From: Promethearchaeia archaeon
GTDB lineage: Archaea > Asgardarchaeota > Lokiarchaeia > Sigyniarchaeales > SOKP01
Reading direction: 5' to 3'
Length of the DNA: 64,000 nt
Assembly: GCA_029856105.1 (NCBI GenBank)
Contig: JAHQWH010000226.1
Coordinates: 1-64,000 of the forward strand
The translations under genes were made by a program, and so were the position numbers. Shown one piece after another: positions 16,479-25,339 of this stretch. The notes under the pieces were generated by a model. That model saw only the letters and a list, made by a program, of their open reading frames with translations. It made no database searches and was not told the origin of the DNA. Position 1 is the first letter of the stretch. Every line of letters begins with the position of its first letter.

Positions 16479-18200
16479 ATGAAAATTGTAAGAATCGATG
16501 TTAATTCGAACGAAATTGATTACGAAGAAATAACTAGTGATTCAAAATATCTTCTTTTAGGAGGTCGTGGATTGACATCCCAAATCGTTCACGACGAGGT
16601 TCCACCGAAATGCGATCCACTTGGACCAGAAAACAGGTTTATTTTATCAAATGGTACACTTGCTGGAAGTCCATTCCCAAATTCTGCTCGTACTTCAGCA
16701 GGGGGTAAAAGTCCTTTAACCAATGGTATTAAAGAAGCGAATGTCGGAGGTAGAGGTGCAATGATGCTCGCTAGGCATGGAATAAGGGCGTTAGTATTGC
16801 AAAATAAATCCCCCGAGCTAAAAATCGTTTTAATTACCGACGATGGAATTGAATTACTACAAGGCAAAGAATATAAAGGATTAGGAAACTACAAGCTTCA
16901 TCGAAACTTAAAAGAAAAGTTCGGGGAAAACATAGGTATTTATTCCGTTGGACCTGCTGGTGAATTTATGATGAAATCAGCTACTATTGCAGCTAACGAT
17001 TTAGAAGGATATCCTAGCAGGCACGCCGCACGTGGTGGTTTAGGGGCAGTAATGGGTTCTAAAGGAATTAAAGCTATAGTAATTAAACCCACAAAAGAAT
17101 CAAAAGTCAAAATTCACGATTTAAAAAAATTTAGAGAAACTTCAACGCCATTTGCAAAAAATTTGGCAAAAACTAAAGAAGTGTTTTCAACCTTTGGTAC
17201 GCCTTTAATGATGAGAGCAATGAGTGAATATCGCGGAATTCCTACCAAAAACTTTCGAATGGGTTCATTTGATAAAATCGCAAATATCACTGGAGAAAAA
17301 CTCCATGAGCTTATAATGGCTCGAGGGGGAAAAAATCGATTGGCGTGTTCTCCTAACTGCGTAATAAAATGCTCTAATTTAGTTGTGGATAAGGATGGCA
17401 ATCACTTAACTTCGAGTCTTGAATACGAAACAATGGCGTTAAATGGTTCTAATCTAATGATTGATGATCTAGATAGTTTGGCTAGGATTGACCGTTTATG
17501 CGATGATAATGGTGTTGACACGATAGAATTTGGTGGTTCTGTGGGGGTTGCTATGGATTGTGGAAAAATTGAATGGGGCAACGCTCAAAAAGTCTTTGAA
17601 ATCTTGGATAAGGAAATAAGGAATAATACGGAATTAGGAAAACTGTATGGAAATGGAGTTAAGAATATTGGCGAAAAATTAAATGCAAAAAGAATTCCTC
17701 AAGTAAAAGGCCAAGGTATTTCTGGTTACGATCCAAGAGTGTTTAAGGGAATGGGGGTAACATTCGCCACTTCACCACAGGGCGCTGACCACACCGCTGG
17801 AGCAGCAATAGCGGGTAGAAATGCAAACCAGGCTAAAGATTACGGTGAATTAACTGAGAACGAGGGTAAATTCGACTTATCATACGAACTACAATTGTAT
17901 ACGATTGTCATGGATTCGATGGGTTGTTGTTATTTTATTGGTCCCAGTTACGAAAACATGGAGCTTATTGCCCATGCGATTAATGCTATGTATGACCTTA
18001 ATTTAACGAGAGACGATGTAATCGATATTGGGAAAAACATATTAAAAACGGAAATTAAATTTAACGAAAAAGCAGGCATCACGAATAGTACGAATGACGT
18101 ACCCGAATTTTTCAGACAAGAGCCATCAGAACCTACTGGTTTAAAATACACTTTTTCTAAAGAAGATTTGAAATCATTCTGGGATAAATTGAGGGAATAA
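16479..18200 (+). CDS. Aldehyde:ferredoxin oxidoreductase family protein
   Basis: The 573-residue protein matches tungstopterin aldehyde:ferredoxin oxidoreductases from end to end. The N-terminal G-G-R-G-L-T-S motif, the P-x-S-A-R-T-S-A-G-G segment and the A-R-G-G-L-G-A-V-M-G-S-K-G motif are seen. Cysteines 290, 294 and 298 plus a C-terminal Cys near 483 should hold the [4Fe-4S] cluster. The first pair is spaced C-x3-C, whereas Pyrococcus AOR is recalled as C-x2-C. Such enzymes oxidise aldehydes to acids, or reduce acids, with ferredoxin as partner in the cytosol. The length is slightly below the usual 600. The exact aldehyde is unknown. Confidence 0.92.
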   Translation: MKIVRIDVNSNEIDYEEITSDSKYLLLGGRGLTSQIVHDEVPPKCDPLGPENRFILSNGTLAGSPFPNSARTSAGGKSPLTNGIKEANVGGRGAMMLARHGIRALVLQNKSPELKIVLITDDGIELLQGKEYKGLGNYKLHRNLKEKFGENIGIYSVGPAGEFMMKSATIAANDLEGYPSRHAARGGLGAVMGSKGIKAIVIKPTKESKVKIHDLKKFRETSTPFAKNLAKTKEVFSTFGTPLMMRAMSEYRGIPTKNFRMGSFDKIANITGEKLHELIMARGGKNRLACSPNCVIKCSNLVVDKDGNHLTSSLEYETMALNGSNLMIDDLDSLARIDRLCDDNGVDTIEFGGSVGVAMDCGKIEWGNAQKVFEILDKEIRNNTELGKLYGNGVKNIGEKLNAKRIPQVKGQGISGYDPRVFKGMGVTFATSPQGADHTAGAAIAGRNANQAKDYGELTENEGKFDLSYELQLYTIVMDSMGCCYFIGPSYENMELIAHAINAMYDLNLTRDDVIDIGKNILKTEIKFNEKAGITNSTNDVPEFFRQEPSEPTGLKYTFSKEDLKSFWDKLRE

Positions 18201-18210
18201 TTCTTTTTTT
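18201..18210 (+). terminator. Poly-T terminator after the oxidoreductase gene
   Basis: TTCTTTTTTT follows the TAA stop immediately and overlaps the last bases of the converging membrane-protein gene. Confidence 0.4.
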
Positions 18211-18787
18211 AAATATAGTTCAGTAATCCTTTTTTTTTCATACTTAATTCTGCTACTATTATTAACAGTATTCCTATTAAAGCGAGGATTAATGGTAATA
18301 AAATATTAACAATTAAGTAATGAAATAACAACGAATAAGTAAATATATTCAAAATAAAATAGGCAAACCATAAAAATAATTTTATAATGCAGTACCCTAA
18401 ACCACTAAAGATGAAGATTATTCTGTGTTTCTTATAGAGCGATAACGAAAAGTGCCAACAACTAACAAGTAAGAGGTTAGAACTAACAACTAAAACGAAT
18501 AAAATCATCAAAGATGAAATAAAATAAATAGCTGTTATGATGAGACTTATAATTATTGTTGCTATTATTAATAAGATCTTCGACGAATATTTAACGATAA
18601 AATCTTGTTCTAATTTTAAGAAAATACTCAATATAAAAGGAGGAATACAAATAAAAATAAAGAGTAGATACAAGAAGGGATTGTTAAGAATAAAATAATC
18701 AAAAGATATTGATATAATAATAACTAACAAAAGCATGAAACTACCTTCTAGTCTACATTTTCCTTCTTTTTTACCTTGAATACTCAT
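18209..18787 (-). CDS. Multi-spanning membrane protein of unknown function
   Basis: This 192-residue protein starts with a basic, polar segment and then consists of about five or six hydrophobic helices rich in Ile, Leu and Phe. It ends in a short basic tail (M-K-K-K-G-L-L-N-Y-I). No conserved motif or family is recognised. It converges with the oxidoreductase gene and is divergent from the flavoprotein gene. No clear ribosome binding site precedes the ATG, so the start is only moderately secure. Confidence 0.6.
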   Translation of the reverse strand: MSIQGKKEGKCRLEGSFMLLLVIIISISFDYFILNNPFLYLLFIFICIPPFILSIFLKLEQDFIVKYSSKILLIIATIIISLIITAIYFISSLMILFVLVVSSNLLLVSCWHFSLSLYKKHRIIFIFSGLGYCIIKLFLWFAYFILNIFTYSLLFHYLIVNILLPLILALIGILLIIVAELSMKKKGLLNYI

Positions 18788-18957
18788 ATTTTAATTATAA
18801 TTAGTTCTCTAATTAACATTCTGAAATTTCTTTTAAACTCTCATAAATTAAAAACTTAAATAGAAAAAAAAGTATTCTGAATTAATACTAAAATATTTGA
18901 ATTCTTATTCAAATTAAATAAAAAGAATTAATAATTACTAGCAACGAGCTATAAATC

Positions 18958-20328
18958 TTGAATGATAAAAACATTTTAAAAGAATTGGAAGATATTGTTG
19001 GGAAAGATTTTGCTTCGAATAGTTCGGGAGATTTATATATTTACTCCCAAGATCCGGGAGCATCAATCCCCCGCCCTGCAGATTTTGTAGTAATGCCAAA
19101 TACATCTAAAGAAGTCCAAGATATAATGAAACTAGCAAATCGAGAAAAAGTTCCAATAGTTCCGATGGGTGGTGGTTTAACGTTAAGTGGACTTGTAATT
19201 CCCGTAAAAGGAGGCATAGTTATGGATATGAAACGCATGAATAAAATAATTGAAGTTAACGAATTAAGTCGGTTTGCCCTTGTAGAAGCGGGTGTAACTT
19301 CAGGCCAACTTTTAGCGTATTTAAATGAAAATCATCCAAAGCTACAACCCCCAATTCCTGATGCACCTCCTTCAGTTACAATTGCGGGTAATGCGTTAAT
19401 TCATGGTTCTGGTTACTTATCTCAAAAATTTGGAGATCACGGCGCTATGATTAATGGATTAGAAGTTGTACTCCCTGATGGAGGACTATACAAATTAGGC
19501 TCTTGTGCGGTTTCAGATTATTGGTTTACGAGAGGACCCATTCCAGATTTTATAGGTTTATTTACTAGCTCATTTGGTACCTTAGGAATTGTTACAAAAC
19601 TCTCTATTAAACTATTTCCAAAACCCAAGATGCGAGATATAGTATTTGGATTATGTAAAGACCCAAATGTACTCCCAGAATTAATTTCAAACATAACATT
19701 TACGGATGTAGCCGAAGATATTTTACTAGGGATTCAAGATAAACCCGATTGGATGAAAGGCTATACATTTATTATCGTTTATATCACTGGTGAATCAGAA
19801 GAAGAATTAAATAATAAAACAAAAATCCTTAAGAAAATGTATCGCAAAGCAAAGTCTAGATACATGAAAGTTCCAAAAAGAATTGAAGATATATTTCTCG
19901 AAAAACCACAATTTGCAGCGAAAGCGGCAGACTTTAGGAAGGGAGGTGGCTTTGAATACGTTGGGGCCTTCATACCGCTCCAATTAATCCCGGAAATAAT
20001 TCAAATTGGCATAGATATTTCTTTAAAACACGGAATCGTACCTACCTTGGGCGCTAGACTTATAGGACAAGGTCATTCTGCGATGTTTTTTATATCCTAT
20101 TCTTTTAATCGGGCAGATCCAGAAGATATGAAAAACGCGCGAGAGGCATTACACGATACAGATAAAGCTGTGCTTGAAATTGGAGGAATTCCATGGAAAG
20201 CAGAAATAGTAGGGCAACAACTAATACTAGAAAAGATGGACCCTAATTACAAGAAACTTCTAAAAAGCATTAAAAATTTATTAGACCCAAATGGGATTAT
20301 GAATCCAGGAAATTGGGAGGTTAAATAA
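18958..20328 (+). CDS. FAD-binding oxidase, GlcD/D-lactate dehydrogenase type
   Basis: The 456-residue protein has the FAD-binding type 4 (PCMH) fold. V-V-M-P-N-T-S-K-E-V and P-I-V-P-M-G-G-G-L-T-L-S-G appear in the first 90 residues, S-S-F-G-T-L-G-I-V-T near residue 200, and a C-terminal segment ending L-D-P-N-G-I-M-N-P-G-N, typical of GlcD and D-lactate dehydrogenases. It should oxidise a 2-hydroxy acid to the keto acid. The next gene begins directly after its stop codon and encodes a CCG-domain Fe-S protein, so together they resemble a GlcD/GlcF-like complex. The start is a TTG; no better in-frame start is visible. Confidence 0.9.
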   Translation: MNDKNILKELEDIVGKDFASNSSGDLYIYSQDPGASIPRPADFVVMPNTSKEVQDIMKLANREKVPIVPMGGGLTLSGLVIPVKGGIVMDMKRMNKIIEVNELSRFALVEAGVTSGQLLAYLNENHPKLQPPIPDAPPSVTIAGNALIHGSGYLSQKFGDHGAMINGLEVVLPDGGLYKLGSCAVSDYWFTRGPIPDFIGLFTSSFGTLGIVTKLSIKLFPKPKMRDIVFGLCKDPNVLPELISNITFTDVAEDILLGIQDKPDWMKGYTFIIVYITGESEEELNNKTKILKKMYRKAKSRYMKVPKRIEDIFLEKPQFAAKAADFRKGGGFEYVGAFIPLQLIPEIIQIGIDISLKHGIVPTLGARLIGQGHSAMFFISYSFNRADPEDMKNAREALHDTDKAVLEIGGIPWKAEIVGQQLILEKMDPNYKKLLKSIKNLLDPNGIMNPGNWEVK

Positions 20329-21510
20329 ATGACTTTAAAAGTTGAACAAGATTGGAAAGACATAGTTCATAGGTGCTTCAGATGTGGATATTGTAAATTT
20401 ACCTATGATTATTCCGATTTTAATTGTCCTAGCTACAAAAAATTCCGATTTGAGACTTATTCCACAGGTGGAAGGTTGTGGTTAATTTACGGATTGATAA
20501 CTGGTGAAATCTCGTGGAGTCAAGATGTAGCCAATGTTCTTTACGCGTGCCCTACTTGCGGAAATTGTTCTGAAAATTGCAGATTTGATAAATTTAACGA
20601 TCTTCTGGTAGACATTATAGAAGCTGCTCGGGCAGAAGCAGTGGAAAAGGGTTTTTGTCCTGAGAGGCAAAAGGCTTTAATTGAACGCACAGATAACCCT
20701 GAGATGTACAATCCATATGGCGAACAAAATTCAGATAATGAAGATTTGAAGAAAGAATACGATTTACCAGATAAAGCAGAATGGGTTTATTATATCGGAT
20801 GTACATCTAATTATCGTCAAAAGAATTTAAGAGACGCTACTTTGAGATTCTTGAAGAAAGCTAATATCGATTTTACTTTAATCGACGAACATTGTTGTTG
20901 TAGCCCCGTAATGCGAACTGGTCAAATTAATTCTGTTAAAGACTTCATTAATTTTAATATTACTCAAATAAACAATGCGGGCGCGTCAAAGGTCATTACA
21001 TCATGTGCGGGCTGTTATCGTACGTTAAAAAAGGATTGGTTAAAATATGGTGCTGATTACAATTTTCAGATATATCATACAGTAGAATTAGTTAAGGAGC
21101 TATTAGACGACGGAAAATTAAAGTTTCAATCAGAATACAACAAAACAGTAACTTATCACGACCCCTGCCACCTTGGAAGACACATGGGTATCTACGAAGT
21201 TCCAAGAGAAGTGTACAAACAAATTCCAGGAATTAAACTTGTAGAAATGAAAAGAAATCGGGAAAACGCTTGGTGTTGTGGCGCTGGAGGTGGCGTAAAA
21301 ATAGGTTATCCAGAGTGGTCAGTTGAGATCTCAAAGGAAAGGCTAGAGGAAGCAAATACGACGGGAGCATCCGTTATATCGTCAGTATGTCCCTTTTGTA
21401 GAACGAATTTGAGCGACGCAAACGATAAATTCGATATGAATTTTGAAGTTATCGACTTAATTGAGATAATAGATAAATTAGACTTCGAAATTACCAATAC
21501 AAAACATTAA
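20329..21510 (+). CDS. Fe-S protein with two CCG domains (HdrD/GlcF-like)
   Basis: This 393-residue protein has N-terminal cysteine motifs (C-F-R-C-G-Y-C, then C-P-T-C-G-N-C-S-E-N-C) able to bind two [4Fe-4S] clusters. Two CCG cysteine-rich domains follow: C-C-C-S-P with C-A-G-C, and C-C-G-A-G-G-G with C-P-F-C. This is the plan of heterodisulfide reductase HdrD and glycolate oxidase GlcF. Its ATG follows the TAA of the flavoprotein gene with no gap, and GGAGG sits just upstream inside that gene, so translation is probably coupled. It likely passes electrons from the flavoprotein to a quinone, thiol or other acceptor. Confidence 0.9.
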   Translation: MTLKVEQDWKDIVHRCFRCGYCKFTYDYSDFNCPSYKKFRFETYSTGGRLWLIYGLITGEISWSQDVANVLYACPTCGNCSENCRFDKFNDLLVDIIEAARAEAVEKGFCPERQKALIERTDNPEMYNPYGEQNSDNEDLKKEYDLPDKAEWVYYIGCTSNYRQKNLRDATLRFLKKANIDFTLIDEHCCCSPVMRTGQINSVKDFINFNITQINNAGASKVITSCAGCYRTLKKDWLKYGADYNFQIYHTVELVKELLDDGKLKFQSEYNKTVTYHDPCHLGRHMGIYEVPREVYKQIPGIKLVEMKRNRENAWCCGAGGGVKIGYPEWSVEISKERLEEANTTGASVISSVCPFCRTNLSDANDKFDMNFEVIDLIEIIDKLDFEITNTKH

Positions 21511-21526
21511 TTAAAAGAATTTATTA

Positions 21527-21540
21527 CCTCTTTTTGTTTT
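21527..21540 (+). terminator. Poly-T terminator after the flavoprotein/Fe-S operon
   Basis: CCTCTTTTTGTTTT lies about 17 bases beyond the stop codon of the CCG-domain gene. Confidence 0.4.
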
Positions 21541-21592
21541 AAAATTATTATTAATTTTATTAGTAAATCATTAATTTGTAGATGTGATTGAA

Positions 21593-22459
21593 ATGAGGTT
21601 AGGTGCTCACATGAGCGTTACAGGAGGTAAGTACATGGCTCTTGAAAGGGGAAAGGAGCTTGGATGCGAATCTATTCAAGTATTTATAAGAAGTGTGCGC
21701 TCTTGGGCGGCAAAACCTTTAGTCCAAAGCGATATCGACGATTTTCTTAAAAAAAAGGAAGAATTAAAAGAAGAGATTTGGCCTGTCATCTCTCACAATA
21801 GTTATTTAATAAATTTAGCAAGTATCGATAATGAAAAATTGGAAAAATCTTATAATGCTATGCTAGATGAGCTTATTAAAGCTGATCAACTCAGTATCGA
21901 ATACGAAAACATACATCCTGGAGTTATTCCTATAAGCGATAAAAATGAAATCTCCAAAAAAGAAGCGTTAACTCAGATTACTAATCAATTAAATCAATTG
22001 ATGGTTGAAACTAAAGGTTCAAAAGTTATAATTTTGTTAGAAACTACCGCTGGGCAAGGTAAGGGTTTAGGTAATAAATTTTATCACTTAGCTACGATTA
22101 TAGATAAAATTAATGATAAAAGTAGAATTGGAGTTTGTTTTGATACAGCCCATTCATTTGCAGCAGGCTACGACTTTACTACCAAGAAAAAATATGACGA
22201 AATGTGGAATGAGTTTGACGATATTATTGGATTGAAGTATCTATTTGCTTTTCATTTGAACGACACTGAAAAAGATTTAGGTTCTAGAGTTGATCGTCAT
22301 ACTCACATAGGACAAGGAAAGATTGGCAAGGAAACCTTTGGATTCTTGTTAAATGATGATAGATTTAGAGATCATCCCGGAATTCTGGAGACGCCAAAAG
22401 GCAAAGATATGAAAGAGGATATTATGAATTTGAAAGTTCTTAGATCCTTAGTAAAATAA
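21593..22459 (+). CDS. nfo: Endonuclease IV (AP endonuclease)
   Basis: The 288-residue TIM-barrel protein carries the metal-binding residues expected of endonuclease IV. These are seen in G-A-H-M-S at the start, I-S-H-N-S-Y, I-H-P-G, L-L-E-T-T-A-G-Q-G, C-F-D-T-A-H, F-H-L-N-D, D-R-H-T-H-I-G-Q-G and I-L-E-T-P-K-G. It cleaves DNA 5' to abasic sites in base-excision repair. An upstream GTG at 21584 is part of a GTGATT ribosome binding site, so the ATG at 21593 is the likely start; this also puts the first strand M-R-L-G-A-H right at the N-terminus, as usual in the family. Confidence 0.95.
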   Translation: MRLGAHMSVTGGKYMALERGKELGCESIQVFIRSVRSWAAKPLVQSDIDDFLKKKEELKEEIWPVISHNSYLINLASIDNEKLEKSYNAMLDELIKADQLSIEYENIHPGVIPISDKNEISKKEALTQITNQLNQLMVETKGSKVIILLETTAGQGKGLGNKFYHLATIIDKINDKSRIGVCFDTAHSFAAGYDFTTKKKYDEMWNEFDDIIGLKYLFAFHLNDTEKDLGSRVDRHTHIGQGKIGKETFGFLLNDDRFRDHPGILETPKGKDMKEDIMNLKVLRSLVK

Positions 22460-22470
22460 AATATCTTTGA

Positions 22471-22869
22471 TTAATCAAGAACATTAAACCATACAGGACT
22501 TTTATCGTTAACCAGACCATTATAATTTACTGTGAGTTCCTCACCTTCTTTAATCTCTCTAATAGCAGAGAACTCTATTGCTTTTATTTCATAATCATAT
22601 AAATATTTAATGTTAGGTTCAAAAGAGTGATTAATGAACTGAGATATACTGAGCGTTATAGCATTATCAAATTCTGGTTTGTGCTTGGGATCTTCCCAAA
22701 TATAGCAATAATCATATAGGACAGTTTTTTTAATTTTCTTATACTCCTTATTGGGAATTAAAATTACATTTGCTACATCAATTATAGTATTCTTTTTAAT
22801 ATCTTTCTTAGCAAACGCGCCTTTTCCTTTCCATTTTGAGATATTTCTTATCTTAATATACTCGTTCAT
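22471..22869 (-). CDS. Stand-alone SET-domain protein (putative lysine methyltransferase)
   Basis: This 132-residue protein is little more than a SET domain. G-K-G-A-F-A-K-K-D-I near the start, F-I-N-H-S-F-E-P-N in the middle and E-G-E-E-L-T-V-N-Y near the end correspond to the S-adenosylmethionine and catalytic motifs. Pre-SET and post-SET zinc clusters are absent. It would methylate lysine on a protein; in an archaeon with histones or other basic DNA-binding proteins these are plausible targets, but no target is encoded nearby. The ATG used is three codons inside a possible GTG start. It lies just downstream of the SIS isomerase gene on the same strand and may be the last gene of that run. 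Confidence 0.85.
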   Translation of the reverse strand: MNEYIKIRNISKWKGKGAFAKKDIKKNTIIDVANVILIPNKEYKKIKKTVLYDYCYIWEDPKHKPEFDNAITLSISQFINHSFEPNIKYLYDYEIKAIEFSAIREIKEGEELTVNYNGLVNDKSPVWFNVLD

Positions 22870-22895
22870 AAAATACACTAATAAAATTTATTCAA

Positions 22896-23483
22896 TTATT
22901 CAATCGAAGCATGACGCTTATCGATATCTTTCTCAGTGACTCCCAATAATTCCATTAATGTAGCTCCAATTGAATCTAATACTGTTAGCGTTGAGATGTC
23001 GAATAGAGTTGTGTAAGGTGCAAGTGTTTCCTGAGAAATCGCCTTATCCTTACTTTTACCTTCAATTTTAATTATAATATTTGATATTTTTCCTATAGTG
23101 CTTTCAGGATTATTTGTTAGGACCGCGATTTTTCCACCTATTTCTTTTGCTTTTCGCGCTATAGCAACGGGAGAAGTTGTTTCACCACTTCCACTTATTA
23201 TAATAAGTAAATCTTCTTTACTGTAACGATGAGTAATCGCATCGGAGACAAAACAAGAATTAACTCCTAAATGCATTAATCTTTGAGCAAAACAACGACC
23301 AATAAAGCCAGACCGCCCAGCCCCATAAATAAAAATCGTTCCATCGTTAGAATTAACTTGAGTAATCAAATCAATTAATTTTAAAACATGTGAAGCGTTA
23401 ATTGTTTTAGAATTTTTTATAATCTGATTTGCTATTTCAAGAATTGTATTTAAAAACCTTTCGCTTCCTTTATCGTAATTCAT
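22896..23483 (-). CDS. SIS-domain protein, 6-phospho-3-hexuloisomerase-like
   Basis: The 195-residue protein has the SIS fold: I-Y-G-A-G-R-S-G, then I-I-S-G-S-G-E-T, and I-A-V-L-T-N-N-P-E-S. Its size and motifs match archaeal 6-phospho-3-hexuloisomerases (HxlB), which convert hexulose-6-phosphate to fructose-6-phosphate in the ribulose monophosphate pathway. The partner synthase is not in the window, so another phosphosugar isomerisation is possible. AGAGGTGA just before the ATG at 23483 decides this start; a longer frame would overlap the upstream gene by 14 codons. It follows the PhoU/TrkA-C gene closely. Confidence 0.82.
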   Translation of the reverse strand: MNYDKGSERFLNTILEIANQIIKNSKTINASHVLKLIDLITQVNSNDGTIFIYGAGRSGFIGRCFAQRLMHLGVNSCFVSDAITHRYSKEDLLIIISGSGETTSPVAIARKAKEIGGKIAVLTNNPESTIGKISNIIIKIEGKSKDKAISQETLAPYTTLFDISTLTVLDSIGATLMELLGVTEKDIDKRHASIE

Positions 23484-23497
23484 ATTTTCACCTCTTT

Positions 23498-24769
23498 TTA
23501 TTCTCCTTTCGAAGATTCTGGACGTACACATCTTCTCCATTGCTCTACGCTCTCTTTAGGTCCTAAACTAATTAGTAAATCACCTACTTCAAAAACAAAA
23601 TCTGATTTGAAACTATATATCCATTTGTCTTTTCTTTTTAGAGCAATTATATGGAACCCTCGTTTATATCGTTGATCTTGTAATTCATCGTATGTTTTGC
23701 TTTTAAAGTAAGAATCTGCAGACAGTGTTTCTCGAACTACAATCTCAGCTGTTTCTTTAATCGCTTTCTGAATAATTACGTGTGGTTCAAACCCTTCTAA
23801 GATGGTTTCAGCTAAGTGAGCCGCAGCATCGGCTATTAATTCGCATGAAAAAACTATGCGCATAATTCCCGTCAGATTCCTTGGACTACCAACTAAATGC
23901 GCAAAATCTAGAAGATTCTTCTCGAAATTTATATTAAGCCCATCCATTAAGGCTTCCATTTCGATTACATCTTCAGCTAATTCATAGCTGTTAAAGAACA
24001 ATGCTGCAAGTGCCAATTCTATCATTGTTTCAGAAATATCTGTGATTATTACATAATCTCCTTTAAGTTCTTGAATCTCCTCAAATATTTCAGGGTTTGT
24101 GAGATCAAATTCAGGTTCCTTTTCTTCCTCATCAATATCGAAACAAATCTCCTCTTCGTCAAGAGTTAATTTCTTCAATTCTTTAATCGGTTCAAGCTCG
24201 CCTTTAATAATTAAGATGTCTCCTTTTTCAATTATGTCATTCTTATCAAATAACCAATTTTCGTTTCTTTTTATAGCAATTAAGTCGACTCCATGTTGTG
24301 ATCTAAAATGTATATCTTGGCGATTCATACCTATGAGTCTGCAATATTCTTTAACATTTATTTTTACTATTGGTTCAGGAACTTCGTCCCAAAAGAGTTG
24401 TGTAAAGTCAGATATATCGCTATTTATGTAAACTACACGGGCGATATCAGCAAGAGCGTCCGACATTTTATCAATTGAATAACCCATTACAACAATTGGC
24501 TCTAATCTCTTGGCTTCTTTAAACCCCCCAGTTTGTGTTTGAGTAATTTGTAAATTTAATAGAAAAGTTAACTCATGGATACGCTTTTCGATTTTAGTAG
24601 TTTCGTCTGCTATCTCTTTACTACCGAATTTAATCGCGCTATAGGCGAGATCAATCATTAGATCAATCTTTTGTTTCATCTCTCTCAAAATATCTTTTAG
24701 AGATATAGGTTGATATTGGAATTCTTTCTTCTTTCTTTTTTTTTCATGCGGCTTAATTGAATTTCTCAC
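23498..24769 (-). CDS. PhoU / TrkA-C (RCK-C) tandem-domain regulatory protein
   Basis: The 423-residue soluble protein shows two similar halves. Each has a PhoU-like helical bundle (I-D-L-M-I-D-L-A-Y-S-A near residue 35; a second near residue 240) followed by an RCK-C domain. The first RCK-C contains G-V-D-L-I-A-I-K-R and K-G-D-I-L-I-I-K-G, the second G-F-H-I-I-A-L-K-R and V-G-D-L-L-I-S-L-G. Such domains bind ligands and gate cation channels or transporters. Directly upstream lie two MgtE-domain genes, so it probably acts as their cytosolic regulatory subunit. The start is a GTG with no obvious ribosome binding site. Confidence 0.82.
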   Translation of the reverse strand: MRNSIKPHEKKRKKKEFQYQPISLKDILREMKQKIDLMIDLAYSAIKFGSKEIADETTKIEKRIHELTFLLNLQITQTQTGGFKEAKRLEPIVVMGYSIDKMSDALADIARVVYINSDISDFTQLFWDEVPEPIVKINVKEYCRLIGMNRQDIHFRSQHGVDLIAIKRNENWLFDKNDIIEKGDILIIKGELEPIKELKKLTLDEEEICFDIDEEEKEPEFDLTNPEIFEEIQELKGDYVIITDISETMIELALAALFFNSYELAEDVIEMEALMDGLNINFEKNLLDFAHLVGSPRNLTGIMRIVFSCELIADAAAHLAETILEGFEPHVIIQKAIKETAEIVVRETLSADSYFKSKTYDELQDQRYKRGFHIIALKRKDKWIYSFKSDFVFEVGDLLISLGPKESVEQWRRCVRPESSKGE

Positions 24770-24785
24770 TCTCGTTTTTATATAT

Positions 24786-25337
24786 TTAAATAAATATTTG
24801 TATAAAAATTATAATAAACATAGGCGTTAGAAAATCTGCTAAAGATGTAACCATGGGGATTAAAAAATTATTGGGATCTTTACCTTTTTTAAAAATAAAA
24901 ATGGAACTAATAAATAATAACACAAACATCAAGCCGAAAAGGATCAAAATAGTAATAATTATAATAGATATTATCAACAACGGATTTACAATTTCTATTC
25001 CAGTTACTATTCCAAGTAAGTAACCTAAGCTTATTAATGCAACTAGGCTTAATAAAATTGTCATAAGTAAACCATAAAAATCTTGCTTTAATCTATCAGA
25101 AACTTGTATTTTTGGAGATAAAGTACCTAAATATAAGTGAGAAGTAAGGTGCGAAATTAAAACCGTAGAAATATCACCTATTAAAGAATTTAAAGAAGGT
25201 AAAACTAACAAAATGATTGGAAAAGAATATAAAATCTTTTCGTTATTGGATAAAAGCGTGCCGGAAAAAAGACCCATAATAGAACTAATAATAACGATTA
25301 TTATAGATTCTTTAAAGATCTTTTTGAAGTAATCCAA
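24786..25337 (-). CDS. MgtE-type divalent cation transporter domain (second half)
   Basis: This 183-residue membrane protein has about five hydrophobic helices. L-P-S-L-N-S-L-I-G-D occupies the place of the family's first conserved motif, and D-P-N-N-F-L-I-P-M-V-T-S-L-A-D near residue 160 matches the D-P-x4-P-x3-T-x2-D signature of the MgtE membrane domain. The N-terminal and CBS domains of bacterial MgtE are absent. It starts at a TTG three bases after the stop of the preceding gene, which encodes a similar domain. Two such proteins together would form an SLC41-like Mg2+ or divalent cation channel split over two genes. Confidence 0.8.
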   Translation of the reverse strand: MDYFKKIFKESIIIVIISSIMGLFSGTLLSNNEKILYSFPIILLVLPSLNSLIGDISTVLISHLTSHLYLGTLSPKIQVSDRLKQDFYGLLMTILLSLVALISLGYLLGIVTGIEIVNPLLIISIIIITILILFGLMFVLLFISSIFIFKKGKDPNNFLIPMVTSLADFLTPMFIIIFIQIFI

Positions 25338-25339
25338 AA

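Noticed and set aside
20329-21510. Selenocysteine in the CCG-domain protein
   Set aside because: All the Cys codons are TGT or TGC and no in-frame TGA occurs before the stop.
22896-23540. Longer SIS protein starting at 23540
   Set aside because: It would overlap the upstream PhoU/TrkA-C gene by 14 codons, while AGAGGTGA sits just before the ATG at 23483.
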